Assembly: GCA_013138805.1 (NCBI GenBank)
Contig: WTCA01000009.1
Span: 1 to 39,775 of the forward strand
From: an archaeon
GTDB lineage: Archaea; EX4484-52; GLR71
Reading direction: 5' to 3'
DNA length: 39,775 nt
Shown: positions 16,090 to 22,792 of the stretch, one piece after another
Numbering within the stretch: position 1 is the first letter of the stretch
How the letters are laid out: each line of letters begins with the position of its first letter
The notes under the pieces: generated by a model
What the model saw: the letters and a program-made list of their open reading frames with translations, nothing else
Told to the model about the DNA's origin: nothing
Database searches by the model: none
Position numbers and translations under genes: made by a program

Positions 16090-16458
16090 ATGGTAAAAAT
16101 GGCATTTTATATACTCCTTGATCCTAAAAAAAATCCAGAAAAAATTGTACCTTTTGATCTCAAGACAAGCACAATTATACCTTTTGATTCTGAAAAAAGT
16201 ATATTGAAGACGTTTAAGTTATATAGGTCTGAGTCTTTAGGCAAGCCTGATGATTATTTAGACAACCCTAAGAATTATTGTTTGATATGCGATTGTGGTA
16301 TTTACTCTCCTAAAGATCCCCTGTCAAGATTTCTTGAGCTGGGAATTGCGAAATTTCTTTTGGACAACGATATTTTAAAATGCCCTACATGCGAAAAAAA
16401 GATAGACTATATCCCTCGTGAACTCACAAGCTTTAAAGATATCAATATACAAAGATAG
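16090..16458 (+). CDS. small zinc-ribbon-like protein of unknown function
   Basis: In the 122-residue product, the C-terminal half has CLICDCG (near residues 58-64) and CPTCEKK (about 97-103), giving pairs of cysteines that could form a zinc ribbon. The N-terminal half is a Lys/Pro-rich beta-like region with the repeated phrase IVPFDLKTSTIIPFDSEKS. No family is recognised. ATTTATATATTTAATGG about 15-25 nt upstream is a strong TATA candidate, so the mRNA is probably leaderless. The ATG two codons downstream is an alternative start. It precedes the deaminase gene by 27 bp on the same strand. Confidence 0.55.
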   Translation: MVKMAFYILLDPKKNPEKIVPFDLKTSTIIPFDSEKSILKTFKLYRSESLGKPDDYLDNPKNYCLICDCGIYSPKDPLSRFLELGIAKFLLDNDILKCPTCEKKIDYIPRELTSFKDINIQR

Positions 16459-16485
16459 ATAAATCTTTCTCCCAAAATCTCATCC

Positions 16486-17775
16486 ATGGAAATTCTTCTC
16501 AAGAACTGCTCATATATCCTGACTCAGGACAACGACAGGTCAATCCTTAAAAATCAGGATATCCTTATCAAAGACGGAAAGATACAGGATATCGGCCAAA
16601 ACCTCTCAAACTCAGGATATGTCATAGACTGCAAGAATAAGCTTGCCATGCCTGGTCTTGTAAACACGCACAATCACCTGGCCATGACTCTTTTCAAAGG
16701 CTACGGCGATGACATGCCTTTGGATAAATGGCTCAGCGAAAAGATATGGCCTGCAGAGGAAAAGCTTGATGCAGATGCAGTATATAACGGAACTATGCTC
16801 GCCTTTGCAGAGATGATAAAGACAGGCACTACAACCTTCAACGATATGTACTTCTTCTGTGAAAAAGTTGTGGATGCGGCAATTACTGCGGGTATGAGAG
16901 GTTTCGCTTCTTACAGCATGATTGACCTCAACAATCCTGAAAAAAGGATAAGCGAGATAAAGGCTGCAGAATCTTTCATCTCATATCTGAAATCAAAAGA
17001 TACACAGCTTGTAAAGACAATGGTTGCTCCTCACGCACCATACACATGCTCAAGAGAACTTCTTGAAGAATCAAAAAAGCTTGCACAGAAATATGATCTT
17101 AAGATTCACATCCATGTCGCAGAGACGATGAAAGAGGTCAATGACACAATTAAAGAGAAAAATATGCGCCCGGTTGAATATTTAGATCACATAGGATTAC
17201 TCAGTCCTGAAGTTATCATGGCCCATTCCTGTCATCTGTCAAAAGAAGAGATATCTCTTGCAGCAAAAAGAGGCGTAAAAGTATCCCACAATCCGACATC
17301 TAACATGAAGCTTGCTACAGGTGGTACTCTCTCACTTCCTGTCTATCTGGATGCAGGCATATCAATAGGCCTGGGCACTGACGGGTCTGCAAGCAACAAT
17401 TCCCTTGACATGTTCACTGAGATAAAAGTCTGCGCTCTTCTTCACAAGTTTTCAAACAACAGTCCGGAAGTAGCATCAGCTCAGCAGGTATTTGACATGG
17501 CGACAAGAGGTGGCGCAAAAGTTCTCGGCCTTGACAAAGAGATAGGTTCAATAGAAGCAGGAAAGCAGGCAGATATAGTCCTGGTCAATCTAAAAGACAT
17601 ATCTATGATACCCAATCACAACCCGGTCTCAAACATAGTCTATTCGGCGAATGGCTCCTGCGTAGACACGACAATAGTAAATGGCAGGATACTGATGGAG
17701 AACAGAATCCTGAAAACGATTGATGAAGAAAAAGTAACAGATAAAGTGAATGAGTTCGCTTCAACACTGGTATGA
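16486..17775 (+). CDS. 5-methylthioadenosine/S-adenosylhomocysteine deaminase-family amidohydrolase
   Basis: The 429-residue amidohydrolase-superfamily enzyme begins with a beta-rich domain, then GLVNTHNHLAMTLFKGYGDD with the HxH metal motif and LDKWLSEKIWPAE. These are typical of SAH/MTA deaminases, which act on the adenine ring of S-adenosylhomocysteine, methylthioadenosine or 5'-deoxyadenosine. Further ligands occur in KIHIHVAET, IMAHSCHLS and GLGTDGSASNN. In archaea this enzyme salvages SAM by-products, including those released by SAM-dependent and radical-SAM enzymes like those nearby. Length and motifs are complete. It converges on the DUF99 gene. Confidence 0.9.
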   Translation: MEILLKNCSYILTQDNDRSILKNQDILIKDGKIQDIGQNLSNSGYVIDCKNKLAMPGLVNTHNHLAMTLFKGYGDDMPLDKWLSEKIWPAEEKLDADAVYNGTMLAFAEMIKTGTTTFNDMYFFCEKVVDAAITAGMRGFASYSMIDLNNPEKRISEIKAAESFISYLKSKDTQLVKTMVAPHAPYTCSRELLEESKKLAQKYDLKIHIHVAETMKEVNDTIKEKNMRPVEYLDHIGLLSPEVIMAHSCHLSKEEISLAAKRGVKVSHNPTSNMKLATGGTLSLPVYLDAGISIGLGTDGSASNNSLDMFTEIKVCALLHKFSNNSPEVASAQQVFDMATRGGAKVLGLDKEIGSIEAGKQADIVLVNLKDISMIPNHNPVSNIVYSANGSCVDTTIVNGRILMENRILKTIDEEKVTDKVNEFASTLV

Positions 17776-17793
17776 TTTCTCTTGGTTTTTGAA

Positions 17794-18378
17794 TCAGGCC
17801 CTTCCCCTCGACACCCCGTCGATAATGCCTGAGGCAATAATATGAGCCATACGCACAGGCTCAGGTATCGCGCTCCTTTTCCGTGTCCTTTTGAGCATCA
17901 CCACAGCATCCTCATCAGGTATCCCTGCGCTCTGGAAATAAAGGGTCTTGCCGTCAACATCAGCTTTTTTCACCTCGCCAGCCCTTTCTATTATCCTGAG
18001 CCTCTCTTTATAATCAGGCAGTTTTGATGCAGCATTCCTGAACTTCTCGCCGTCCGGCTCCTTCCTCACCACAGCAATCACCGGCTTTCCTGTCTTCTTA
18101 TTAATCTCTTTTATGTCCGCAAGGTTGAACCCGGCAAAAGCTATGCTATTAAGAATTATAAGCTGTATCTGGCTTGCAAATTTCGGCCTGTTCACAAGAT
18201 ATATTATCTTTTCTGTCACATCAAGTCCGTCAACTGTTATTTTCGCGCTCACGACACCGTCAAGATACTCTTTTGCCCTGATGATGACCCCGACAAGTAT
18301 AGTCTCTCCTTTTTCAGAATGCCTGAACGGTCCGTCATCAAACCCGATAACTCTTATCCACTTCTTTGGGTTTTGCAT
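17794..18378 (-). CDS. DUF99 family protein (endonuclease V-like fold)
   Basis: The 194-residue archaeal protein carries WIRVIGFDDGPF near the N-terminus and ILVGVIIRAKEYLDGV, the hallmarks of the DUF99 family. The family is structurally linked to the endonuclease V/RNase H-like fold, but its cellular role has not been settled. The conserved DD pair at residues 15-16 and PVIAVVRKEPDGEKF near 90-105 are in place. A small gene lies just upstream on the same strand, and the two may be co-transcribed. Confidence 0.85.
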   Translation of the reverse strand: MQNPKKWIRVIGFDDGPFRHSEKGETILVGVIIRAKEYLDGVVSAKITVDGLDVTEKIIYLVNRPKFASQIQLIILNSIAFAGFNLADIKEINKKTGKPVIAVVRKEPDGEKFRNAASKLPDYKERLRIIERAGEVKKADVDGKTLYFQSAGIPDEDAVVMLKRTRKRSAIPEPVRMAHIIASGIIDGVSRGRA

Positions 18379-18416
18379 ACCTATATATTGTCTTCAGGAA
18401 TTTTTATGTTTTAACC

Positions 18417-18572
18417 TCAGAAAGTGCGGGGAGAAAATGCTCGCCTTTTATCAATCGCAGAGCCAGGGCTAATACCATGCAGCTCTCTTATTTTTGAAAG
18501 CCTCATAAGTTCCTTTGTGTTGCCTTTCTGCCTTGCTATCTTCAGCATATTCAATATATCTTTTTCATTCAT
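18417..18572 (-). CDS. 51-residue basic small protein with a strong Shine-Dalgarno
   Basis: This gene is absent from the ORF track. ATG at 18572 on the minus strand is preceded, with seven intervening bases, by AGGAGGT (18580-18586), the best Shine-Dalgarno in the window. The product (MNEKDILNMLKIARQKG..., ending AFSPRTF) is basic and probably a helical pair (residues 2-16 and 18-32) with a flexible tail. No family is recognised. It ends 38 nt before DUF99. The promoter region carries two inverted repeats, suggesting regulated expression. Confidence 0.6.
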   Translation of the reverse strand: MNEKDILNMLKIARQKGNTKELMRLSKIRELHGISPGSAIDKRRAFSPRTF

Positions 18573-18632
18573 GGTTTTTACCTCCTTTTTTCAGGCAATA
18601 TCTCTGATTGAAAAAAAAATAACGCCTGATAC

Positions 18633-18659
18633 GTATGCACTTTTTCCTGCAATGCATAC
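18633..18659. promoter_or_regulatory. inverted repeat upstream of the 51-residue protein gene
   Basis: GTATGCA and TGCATAC form a 7-bp inverted repeat with a 13-nt spacer. The overlapping ATACGTAT (18629-18636) is a perfect 8-bp palindrome. The position is just downstream of the likely TATA box of the minus-strand gene, as expected for an operator or a leader hairpin. Confidence 0.4.
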
Positions 18660-18661
18660 AA

Positions 18662-18678
18662 GTTTAATTTAGTTAAAC
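18662..18678. promoter_or_regulatory. palindromic promoter element GTTTAA-N5-TTAAAC
   Basis: This 17-bp inverted repeat contains ACTAAATTAA on the minus strand, a TATA-like sequence shared with the palindromic promoter at 20674-20693. It lies about 90 nt upstream of the small gene at 18572. Confidence 0.4.
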
Positions 18679-18778
18679 AAAACAATAACCTATATCCTAC
18701 ATAATACACTTTAAACTATATAAGTCTTCGCTTTTTCAAAGAGATATATTTATTAATTTTGCGTGATAAATAAAATGT

Positions 18779-19279
18779 ATGGTTTATCTTGACAATATCA
18801 ACAGCTACGATATACTAAAAGGCATAAAAGAGAAAGAAGAATCCGCAAAAAGAGAATTCTCCTGCCTTGTAGATCTTCTGGCAGGCGGTCTTGAGGAGAT
18901 TGCGCCTCAGCTGGACAAATATCTGCTTTCCTTGATTGATCTTGCTGATTTTTGTCATAAGGAATACAAAATAAATGAAGGTTTCGTTGACAGTTCAAAC
19001 ATGTGGTATTATTCTTTGACTTCAAAAGGTGATGTCTGGTGCCAGTGGCAGGAGATGCCGCCTGGTTTTGATGCAAGGTCTGATCATTATATTATTACAA
19101 GTGATGTCCATGGATTTCTGGACCACCTGATAACATCTTCAGATAGTGCTGAAAAGTATATAGAAAAAGTGATACGCAGCGTAGAAGAATTAAATAAAGA
19201 ACAAAGCCTTGATATTAAGCTGCCGAAAATATTCTTATCTTACAAAGAAGCCAAGCAAAAACTCAAACCCCAGGCCTGA
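18779..19279 (+). CDS. protein of unknown function
   Basis: The 166-residue soluble protein is helical in the first 75 residues, with a Trp/Tyr-rich middle (SNMWYYSLTSKGDVWCQWQEMPPGF, residues about 73-97) and a helical C-terminus. I recognise no domain. TATA-like ATATATTTATTAATTT lies about 20-35 nt upstream of the ATG. It is convergent with the Dph6-like gene, with a 4-bp gap. It resembles the other unassigned, AT-richer genes here. Confidence 0.55.
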   Translation: MVYLDNINSYDILKGIKEKEESAKREFSCLVDLLAGGLEEIAPQLDKYLLSLIDLADFCHKEYKINEGFVDSSNMWYYSLTSKGDVWCQWQEMPPGFDARSDHYIITSDVHGFLDHLITSSDSAEKYIEKVIRSVEELNKEQSLDIKLPKIFLSYKEAKQKLKPQA

Positions 19280-19283
19280 ACTA

Positions 19284-19973
19284 TCACTTCTTATCCACAA
19301 GCACAGCCTTGTCAATTACATAAGTCCCTACAAGACCTTCCATCTTCTTGCTCGCAGACACAATCTCAATCTTCTTCCCAAATATAGGAGCATCAAGCAC
19401 AAGCGTCTCAAACTCTCCGCCTTCGCCAACAATAGAGATGCCATGCTTCCTGTTCAGTTCAACAAGTTCATCAATCGCATTTCTGTCTATCTCGCGCCCC
19501 AGCCATTCCTCACCAAGACCTTCAGCAGCCACTTTTGTAATTATTATCTTAAATCCGGATTCAACCATCTCAGTTATTGTCTTCTCAGCATCTTTCTGCC
19601 ACAAAGGCGCAGAACTCTCAAGACCCAGCTTCGCACATATCTTGTCAATTCTGTCCTTCTGATAATTGGAGAAAAAAGCTCCTGTGACAACAGCATCCAC
19701 ATCCCCCGCAACAACAGAAAGCACATCTTCAAGGTCTGAAAGCTCTTCCTCTTTCTCTGCATCAGTCTCCTTCTTTATCAGCCTGATATCCATAGCCTCT
19801 GCCTGCAGGCTTGTGATCCACACATTAGGGTGATGGAACATGTAGCTGTCATCTCTTTTTGGATATATGGCAATGAGACAATACACATCCATGCCTGACT
19901 CTACAGCCTTATGTATAGCAAATATAGAGTCCTTCCCACCGGATATAAGCGCAGCAAATTTTTTCTTATTCAT
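19284..19973 (-). CDS. diphthine-ammonia ligase (Dph6-like ATP-pyrophosphatase)
   Basis: This is an adenine-nucleotide alpha-hydrolase/PP-loop enzyme. AALISGGKDSIFAIHKA gives the PP-loop, followed by DDSYMFHHPNVW, the later GAFFSNYQKDRI and GEGGEFETLVLDAP, which are signatures of the Dph6 family. Dph6 performs the last, ATP-dependent amidation of diphthine on elongation factor 2. I place the start at ATG 19973 (230 aa), directly before the PP-loop strand and one base after the stop of the CYTH gene. The ORF track start at 20033 would add 20 residues lying inside the CYTH gene. Confidence 0.88.
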   Translation of the reverse strand: MNKKKFAALISGGKDSIFAIHKAVESGMDVYCLIAIYPKRDDSYMFHHPNVWITSLQAEAMDIRLIKKETDAEKEEELSDLEDVLSVVAGDVDAVVTGAFFSNYQKDRIDKICAKLGLESSAPLWQKDAEKTITEMVESGFKIIITKVAAEGLGEEWLGREIDRNAIDELVELNRKHGISIVGEGGEFETLVLDAPIFGKKIEIVSASKKMEGLVGTYVIDKAVLVDKK

Positions 19974-19974
19974 A

Positions 19975-20508
19975 TCAGTCAACAAGCCTTTTCCAATTCT
20001 TCTTATAATAATTAAACCTTTCATCAAATACATATTTAGGTGTTTGCGAGACCTTAAGGCCTTTCATAAGCAAAGACACCTCCTCTCTCGCATCATCAAC
20101 ACCATCCTCATCGCACATTATCTCAATTTCGATAATGTTGCCATATCCTCTTGTCTTGTCCAGGCACACTTTTGCGCCCATCCATTTAAACTCCTTCCGC
20201 TTCCTGAACCATCTTATCTCAACCTCAAGCCCTGTGCCGACAAGAATAGACTCCATCTTCTCAAAATCATCTTTTTTAAAAGACACTTCCTTCTCTTCCC
20301 TGTGGATATCATGTATCTTTCCGCCCTTCAGTATGATCTTTGCGCCAGTACTATTCTTCTGAACTCTTAAATCCTTGTCTCCTGAGAAATAGACAGTCTC
20401 CTGCTCATCGTCCTTGACATGCTCTGCATCCGATTCCATGAAAGAAACAAGTCGCGCATACTCTTCATCAGAAAGAAAAGACCTTGTTTCTACTTCAATC
20501 TTGGACAT
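19975..20508 (-). CDS. CYTH-domain protein (CyaB/thiamine-triphosphatase-like)
   Basis: The 177-residue protein begins KIEVETRSFLSDEEY, with the ExExK/R motif that defines CYTH domains, followed by basic and acidic strands (DLRVQKNSTGAKIILKGG, GAKVCLDKTRGYGNIIEIE) that line the triphosphate tunnel. Archaeal members are annotated CyaB (class IV adenylate cyclase) but probably hydrolyse triphosphate compounds such as tripolyphosphate or thiamine triphosphate. The actual substrate is not clear. GTGATACC before the ATG is a good Shine-Dalgarno. The next gene, Dph6-like, starts one base after its stop, so the two are coupled. Confidence 0.85.
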   Translation of the reverse strand: MSKIEVETRSFLSDEEYARLVSFMESDAEHVKDDEQETVYFSGDKDLRVQKNSTGAKIILKGGKIHDIHREEKEVSFKKDDFEKMESILVGTGLEVEIRWFRKRKEFKWMGAKVCLDKTRGYGNIIEIEIMCDEDGVDDAREEVSLLMKGLKVSQTPKYVFDERFNYYKKNWKRLVD

Positions 20509-20521
20509 GGTATCACTGAAT

Positions 20522-20650
20522 TCATTTAGGTAAGATGTTTTTTATATCTTCCCAAAAAACCAAAAGCTTCGCAAGCGCCCCGGCTTTCATCCAGTCCCTG
20601 ATATATGCATAAAATCGCTTTGTATTCTTCTCTTTTAAAGGCCTTCGCAT
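20522..20650 (-). CDS. 42-residue basic small protein upstream of CYTH gene
   Basis: This short ORF is not in the track. ATG at 20650 on the minus strand reads MRRPLKEKNTKRFYAYIRDW..., then a hydrophobic helix AGALAKLLVFWEDIKNIL. The segment has higher GC than its surroundings, as coding DNA does here. A TATA-like ACTAAATTAA lies about 30 nt upstream, within a palindrome, consistent with a leaderless start. The stop codon is 13 nt before the CYTH gene start, so it may head that operon. No family is recognised, and the evidence is circumstantial. Confidence 0.45.
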   Translation of the reverse strand: MRRPLKEKNTKRFYAYIRDWMKAGALAKLLVFWEDIKNILPK

Positions 20651-20673
20651 CTGCCGTGCCGGTAAAGGTAGAG

Positions 20674-20693
20674 GTACTAAGTTAATTTAGTAC
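20674..20693. promoter_or_regulatory. 20-bp palindrome between divergent genes
   Basis: GTACTAAgTTAAtTTAGTAC is symmetric at 18 of 20 positions. It overlaps the predicted TATA box of the minus-strand small gene at 20650 and lies upstream of the predicted TATA (TTTATAATA, about 20711-20719) of the plus-strand gene at 20742. This is a typical place for a shared operator. Confidence 0.5.
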
Positions 20694-20741
20694 TCATAGA
20701 TAATTAATTATTTTATAATATTATTTGTCTAAATTATTGTT

Positions 20742-21773
20742 ATGAATATATCTGAACTGGACTATCATGGGATATTTCCGAAGAAAAAAGAGGACAGAAA
20801 TACTTTTCTGAAGCGGGGGGAAGAGTTCTATAATGATGCTCTTGAGATAAAAGACCATCTAAGGAAAGATATTTCAGGAATTGTTGAGCAAAAAAATCTT
20901 TTCGGGAAAAGGGAATATACCACCAGAATAATTAAGAAGGAAATTGCTGAAAAAGGGGATTTTAAGCTTTTGGATATATCCGATGATTTCTTCATAGATA
21001 ATTACAGGACTTATCCTGACTGGATATTTGCCATTGAAGCTGACAGCAACAGCCGGAATCCTGATATGGCATATGTAGATATAACTTTTGACTATTATTT
21101 GAATGTCAAGAAAAATGAGATACCAATGTTTTTTTCTTTTCCGGAAAAAATTGATGCTAATCGTTTTTTAGAAAAAGGAATTTCACCTGAAAAAGTGATA
21201 AATGATCTGAAAAGAATTAATGGAGAAAAAAAGAAACAGATAATAATTGACATTATAAGAGATCCCTTAAACAAGGATTACAAAAATCTTAGTCTTTTCT
21301 CTTGGCCCTGGACAAAATATGAATCCGCACCGGAAAAATGTATTCTCAACAGATTATCAGACAGTGATTGGGATCAAAAGGATATGGATGATGATACGAA
21401 GATGGCTTTTGATTATACTATTGGTGCCGCATTGCATACCTATTTATCCTTGGTTCTTTCATCAGCAACCCAAAATGCAGAATACTTGATATGGTCTTTG
21501 GTCGGATTAAATTTTTTCAAAAATGCAGTCAAACATTACAAATCCAAGTCAAACACACCTTCAACCAGGATTGCTATCGAAGACATCCTTTCAAACGAAG
21601 AAGATGAAAGAAAGATAGATATGCAGTATGCCATGCTTCGGCTTACACCCCCTGAGATAAGAGAGATAGGCAAATATCAAAATAAGAACAATCTTTCCGG
21701 AACAGAAGCAATCCAATCCGTCCTTAAAAAGAGAAAGACTTTGATGTCAAAAATAATTCTTGAAAACATTTGA
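20742..21773 (+). CDS. protein of unknown function
   Basis: The 343-residue protein has no signal peptide. The N-terminal 100 residues are helical and highly charged. The middle contains DWIFAIEADSNSRNP and AYVDITFDYYLNV, which look like beta strands. A region around 225-260 (AFDYTIGAALHTYLSLVLSSA) is moderately hydrophobic but probably not membrane-spanning. The C-terminal 60 residues form a charged helical tail. I recognise no family. The promoter is TATA-like and follows the 20-bp palindrome at 20674-20693, so it may be co-regulated with the divergent CYTH operon. Confidence 0.6.
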   Translation: MNISELDYHGIFPKKKEDRNTFLKRGEEFYNDALEIKDHLRKDISGIVEQKNLFGKREYTTRIIKKEIAEKGDFKLLDISDDFFIDNYRTYPDWIFAIEADSNSRNPDMAYVDITFDYYLNVKKNEIPMFFSFPEKIDANRFLEKGISPEKVINDLKRINGEKKKQIIIDIIRDPLNKDYKNLSLFSWPWTKYESAPEKCILNRLSDSDWDQKDMDDDTKMAFDYTIGAALHTYLSLVLSSATQNAEYLIWSLVGLNFFKNAVKHYKSKSNTPSTRIAIEDILSNEEDERKIDMQYAMLRLTPPEIREIGKYQNKNNLSGTEAIQSVLKKRKTLMSKIILENI

Positions 21774-22065
21774 AAAAGAATTTTTCACTAATCACCTAAC
21801 TTTTTTAAATTATCTTAAGCAGAATAATCCCTTTTCAGACAATAACTATCTTAAGCATCTTCTGGCCTGTAAGAATTAAATACTGACAACACCTTTTCTG
21901 GCATTGGGTGCTTATCTGCCTCATTTTAACAGCATTGTCATAGAATTTATCACCATAGGGTATTTAATTTTTAGGCACCATAAGTTTATAAACATTTCCA
22001 TGCAATTAGAAGCAAAGCTTTATATACTACTATTTGACGGCACTGGATTTTTTGAGGAAAAAACG
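21774..22065. other. non-coding region upstream of TBP
   Basis: I see no convincing gene here. Notable items are a 10-bp direct repeat, ATCTTAAGCA at 21812-21821 and 21848-21857 (36 bp apart), the palindrome TTTATAAA near 21985, and the TBP TATA box at about 22019. The region may hold regulatory sites for TBP. Confidence 0.5.
22019..22026 (+). promoter_or_regulatory. TATA box of the TBP transcript
   Basis: TTTATATA preceded by the purine-rich AGCAAAGC fits an archaeal TATA/BRE element. Transcription would start near 22045-22050 and leave a leader of about 65 nt before the TBP start codon. That is longer than for most genes in this window. Confidence 0.6.
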
Positions 22066-22086
22066 ATGGATTTCTCGGGGGTTTGA
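22066..22086 (+). CDS. six-codon upstream ORF in the TBP leader
   Basis: ATG at 22066 encodes MDFSGV followed by TGA. TGAGG lies 9-13 nt before it, a reasonable Shine-Dalgarno, and it ends 26 nt before the TBP start codon. It could be a leader peptide that controls TBP translation. There is no independent evidence that it is translated. Confidence 0.35.
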   Translation: MDFSGV

Positions 22087-22112
22087 TTCATCGCATTTTG
22101 GAGGAATATGAT

Positions 22113-22709
22113 ATGGATAATAACATAAAGGTTCACGATGTGGTCAATAACATAAAGGTTCACAATGTTGTCGCTTCCGGCGCTTTTGACAAAAAGGTTC
22201 CGTTATCCCGCCTTTCTGCAGGGCTTAAGAGGACTGAGTACGAGCCTGAGCAGTTCCCAGGTCTTGTGTACCGGCTTGAAAACCCGAAAGCTGCTGCCCT
22301 TATCTTCAATTCGGGCAAGATAGTCTGCACAGGGACAAAATCAGTTGACCAGGCTCACGAGGCTGTTGCAAACCTGCTTAAAGATATCCAGAAGCTTGAC
22401 ATAGACGTCACAGACATCAATGACCTGACCATACAGAATATGGTGGCATCAACATGCTTCAACAAAGAGCTCAATCTCAACAAGATTGCTTTTGACCTTG
22501 AAGGCACAGAGTATGAGCCTGAGCAGTTCCCTGGACTTGTTTACAGGATGGAAAGTCCAAAAGTAGTCTTCCTTCTCTTTAAGTCAGGCAAAGTAATCTG
22601 CACAGGAGCCAAAAGCCATGATATGATAGAAAAAAGTGTAGAGCAGCTTAAGATTAATCTGGAAGAGATTAACATCGAACTTGGCGACGACATCATTGTT
22701 GATGAATAG
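22113..22709 (+). CDS. tbp: TATA-box binding protein
   Basis: TBP binds promoter TATA boxes and recruits TFB and RNA polymerase. The 198-residue protein has the two direct repeats of the saddle fold: TEYEPEQFPGLVYRLENPKA with SGKIVCTGTKS in the first, and TEYEPEQFPGLVYRMESPKV with SGKVICTGAKS in the second. I start it at ATG 22113, eight bases after GGAGG. The ORF track start at 22083 is a TTG without signal. The N-terminus is unusual: NNIKVHDVV is immediately repeated as NNIKVHNVV through a 27-bp tandem duplication, so the first beta strand occurs twice. Confidence 0.96.
   Translation: MDNNIKVHDVVNNIKVHNVVASGAFDKKVPLSRLSAGLKRTEYEPEQFPGLVYRLENPKAAALIFNSGKIVCTGTKSVDQAHEAVANLLKDIQKLDIDVTDINDLTIQNMVASTCFNKELNLNKIAFDLEGTEYEPEQFPGLVYRMESPKVVFLLFKSGKVICTGAKSHDMIEKSVEQLKINLEEINIELGDDIIVDE
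22119..22172 (+). repeat. 27-bp tandem duplication in the 5' end of tbp
   Basis: Two adjacent 27-bp units (22119-22145 and 22146-22172) are identical at 25 of 27 positions and stay in frame. The duplication adds nine residues in front of the conserved TBP core. Confidence 0.85.
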
Positions 22710-22792
22710 ACTTTTTCTTCAATTATTTTTTTATCAACCACCCTTGGTGCTCAACCAGATTATTAAATGTTTCTGTATAATTATTAACTCCT

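Noticed and set aside
21850-21950. 30-codon minus-strand ORF (MRQISTQC...) between the unknown gene and TBP
   Set aside because: No Shine-Dalgarno or TATA box at the right distance, and composition unlike other coding sequence here.
21904-22086. 60-aa ORF upstream of TBP
   Set aside because: It starts with TTG, has no ribosome-binding site, and overlaps the predicted TBP promoter. Only its last six codons form a plausible short ORF.
22083-22112. TTG start for TBP at 22083
   Set aside because: ATG 22113 has a GGAGG signal at good spacing; the extra ten residues have no family support.
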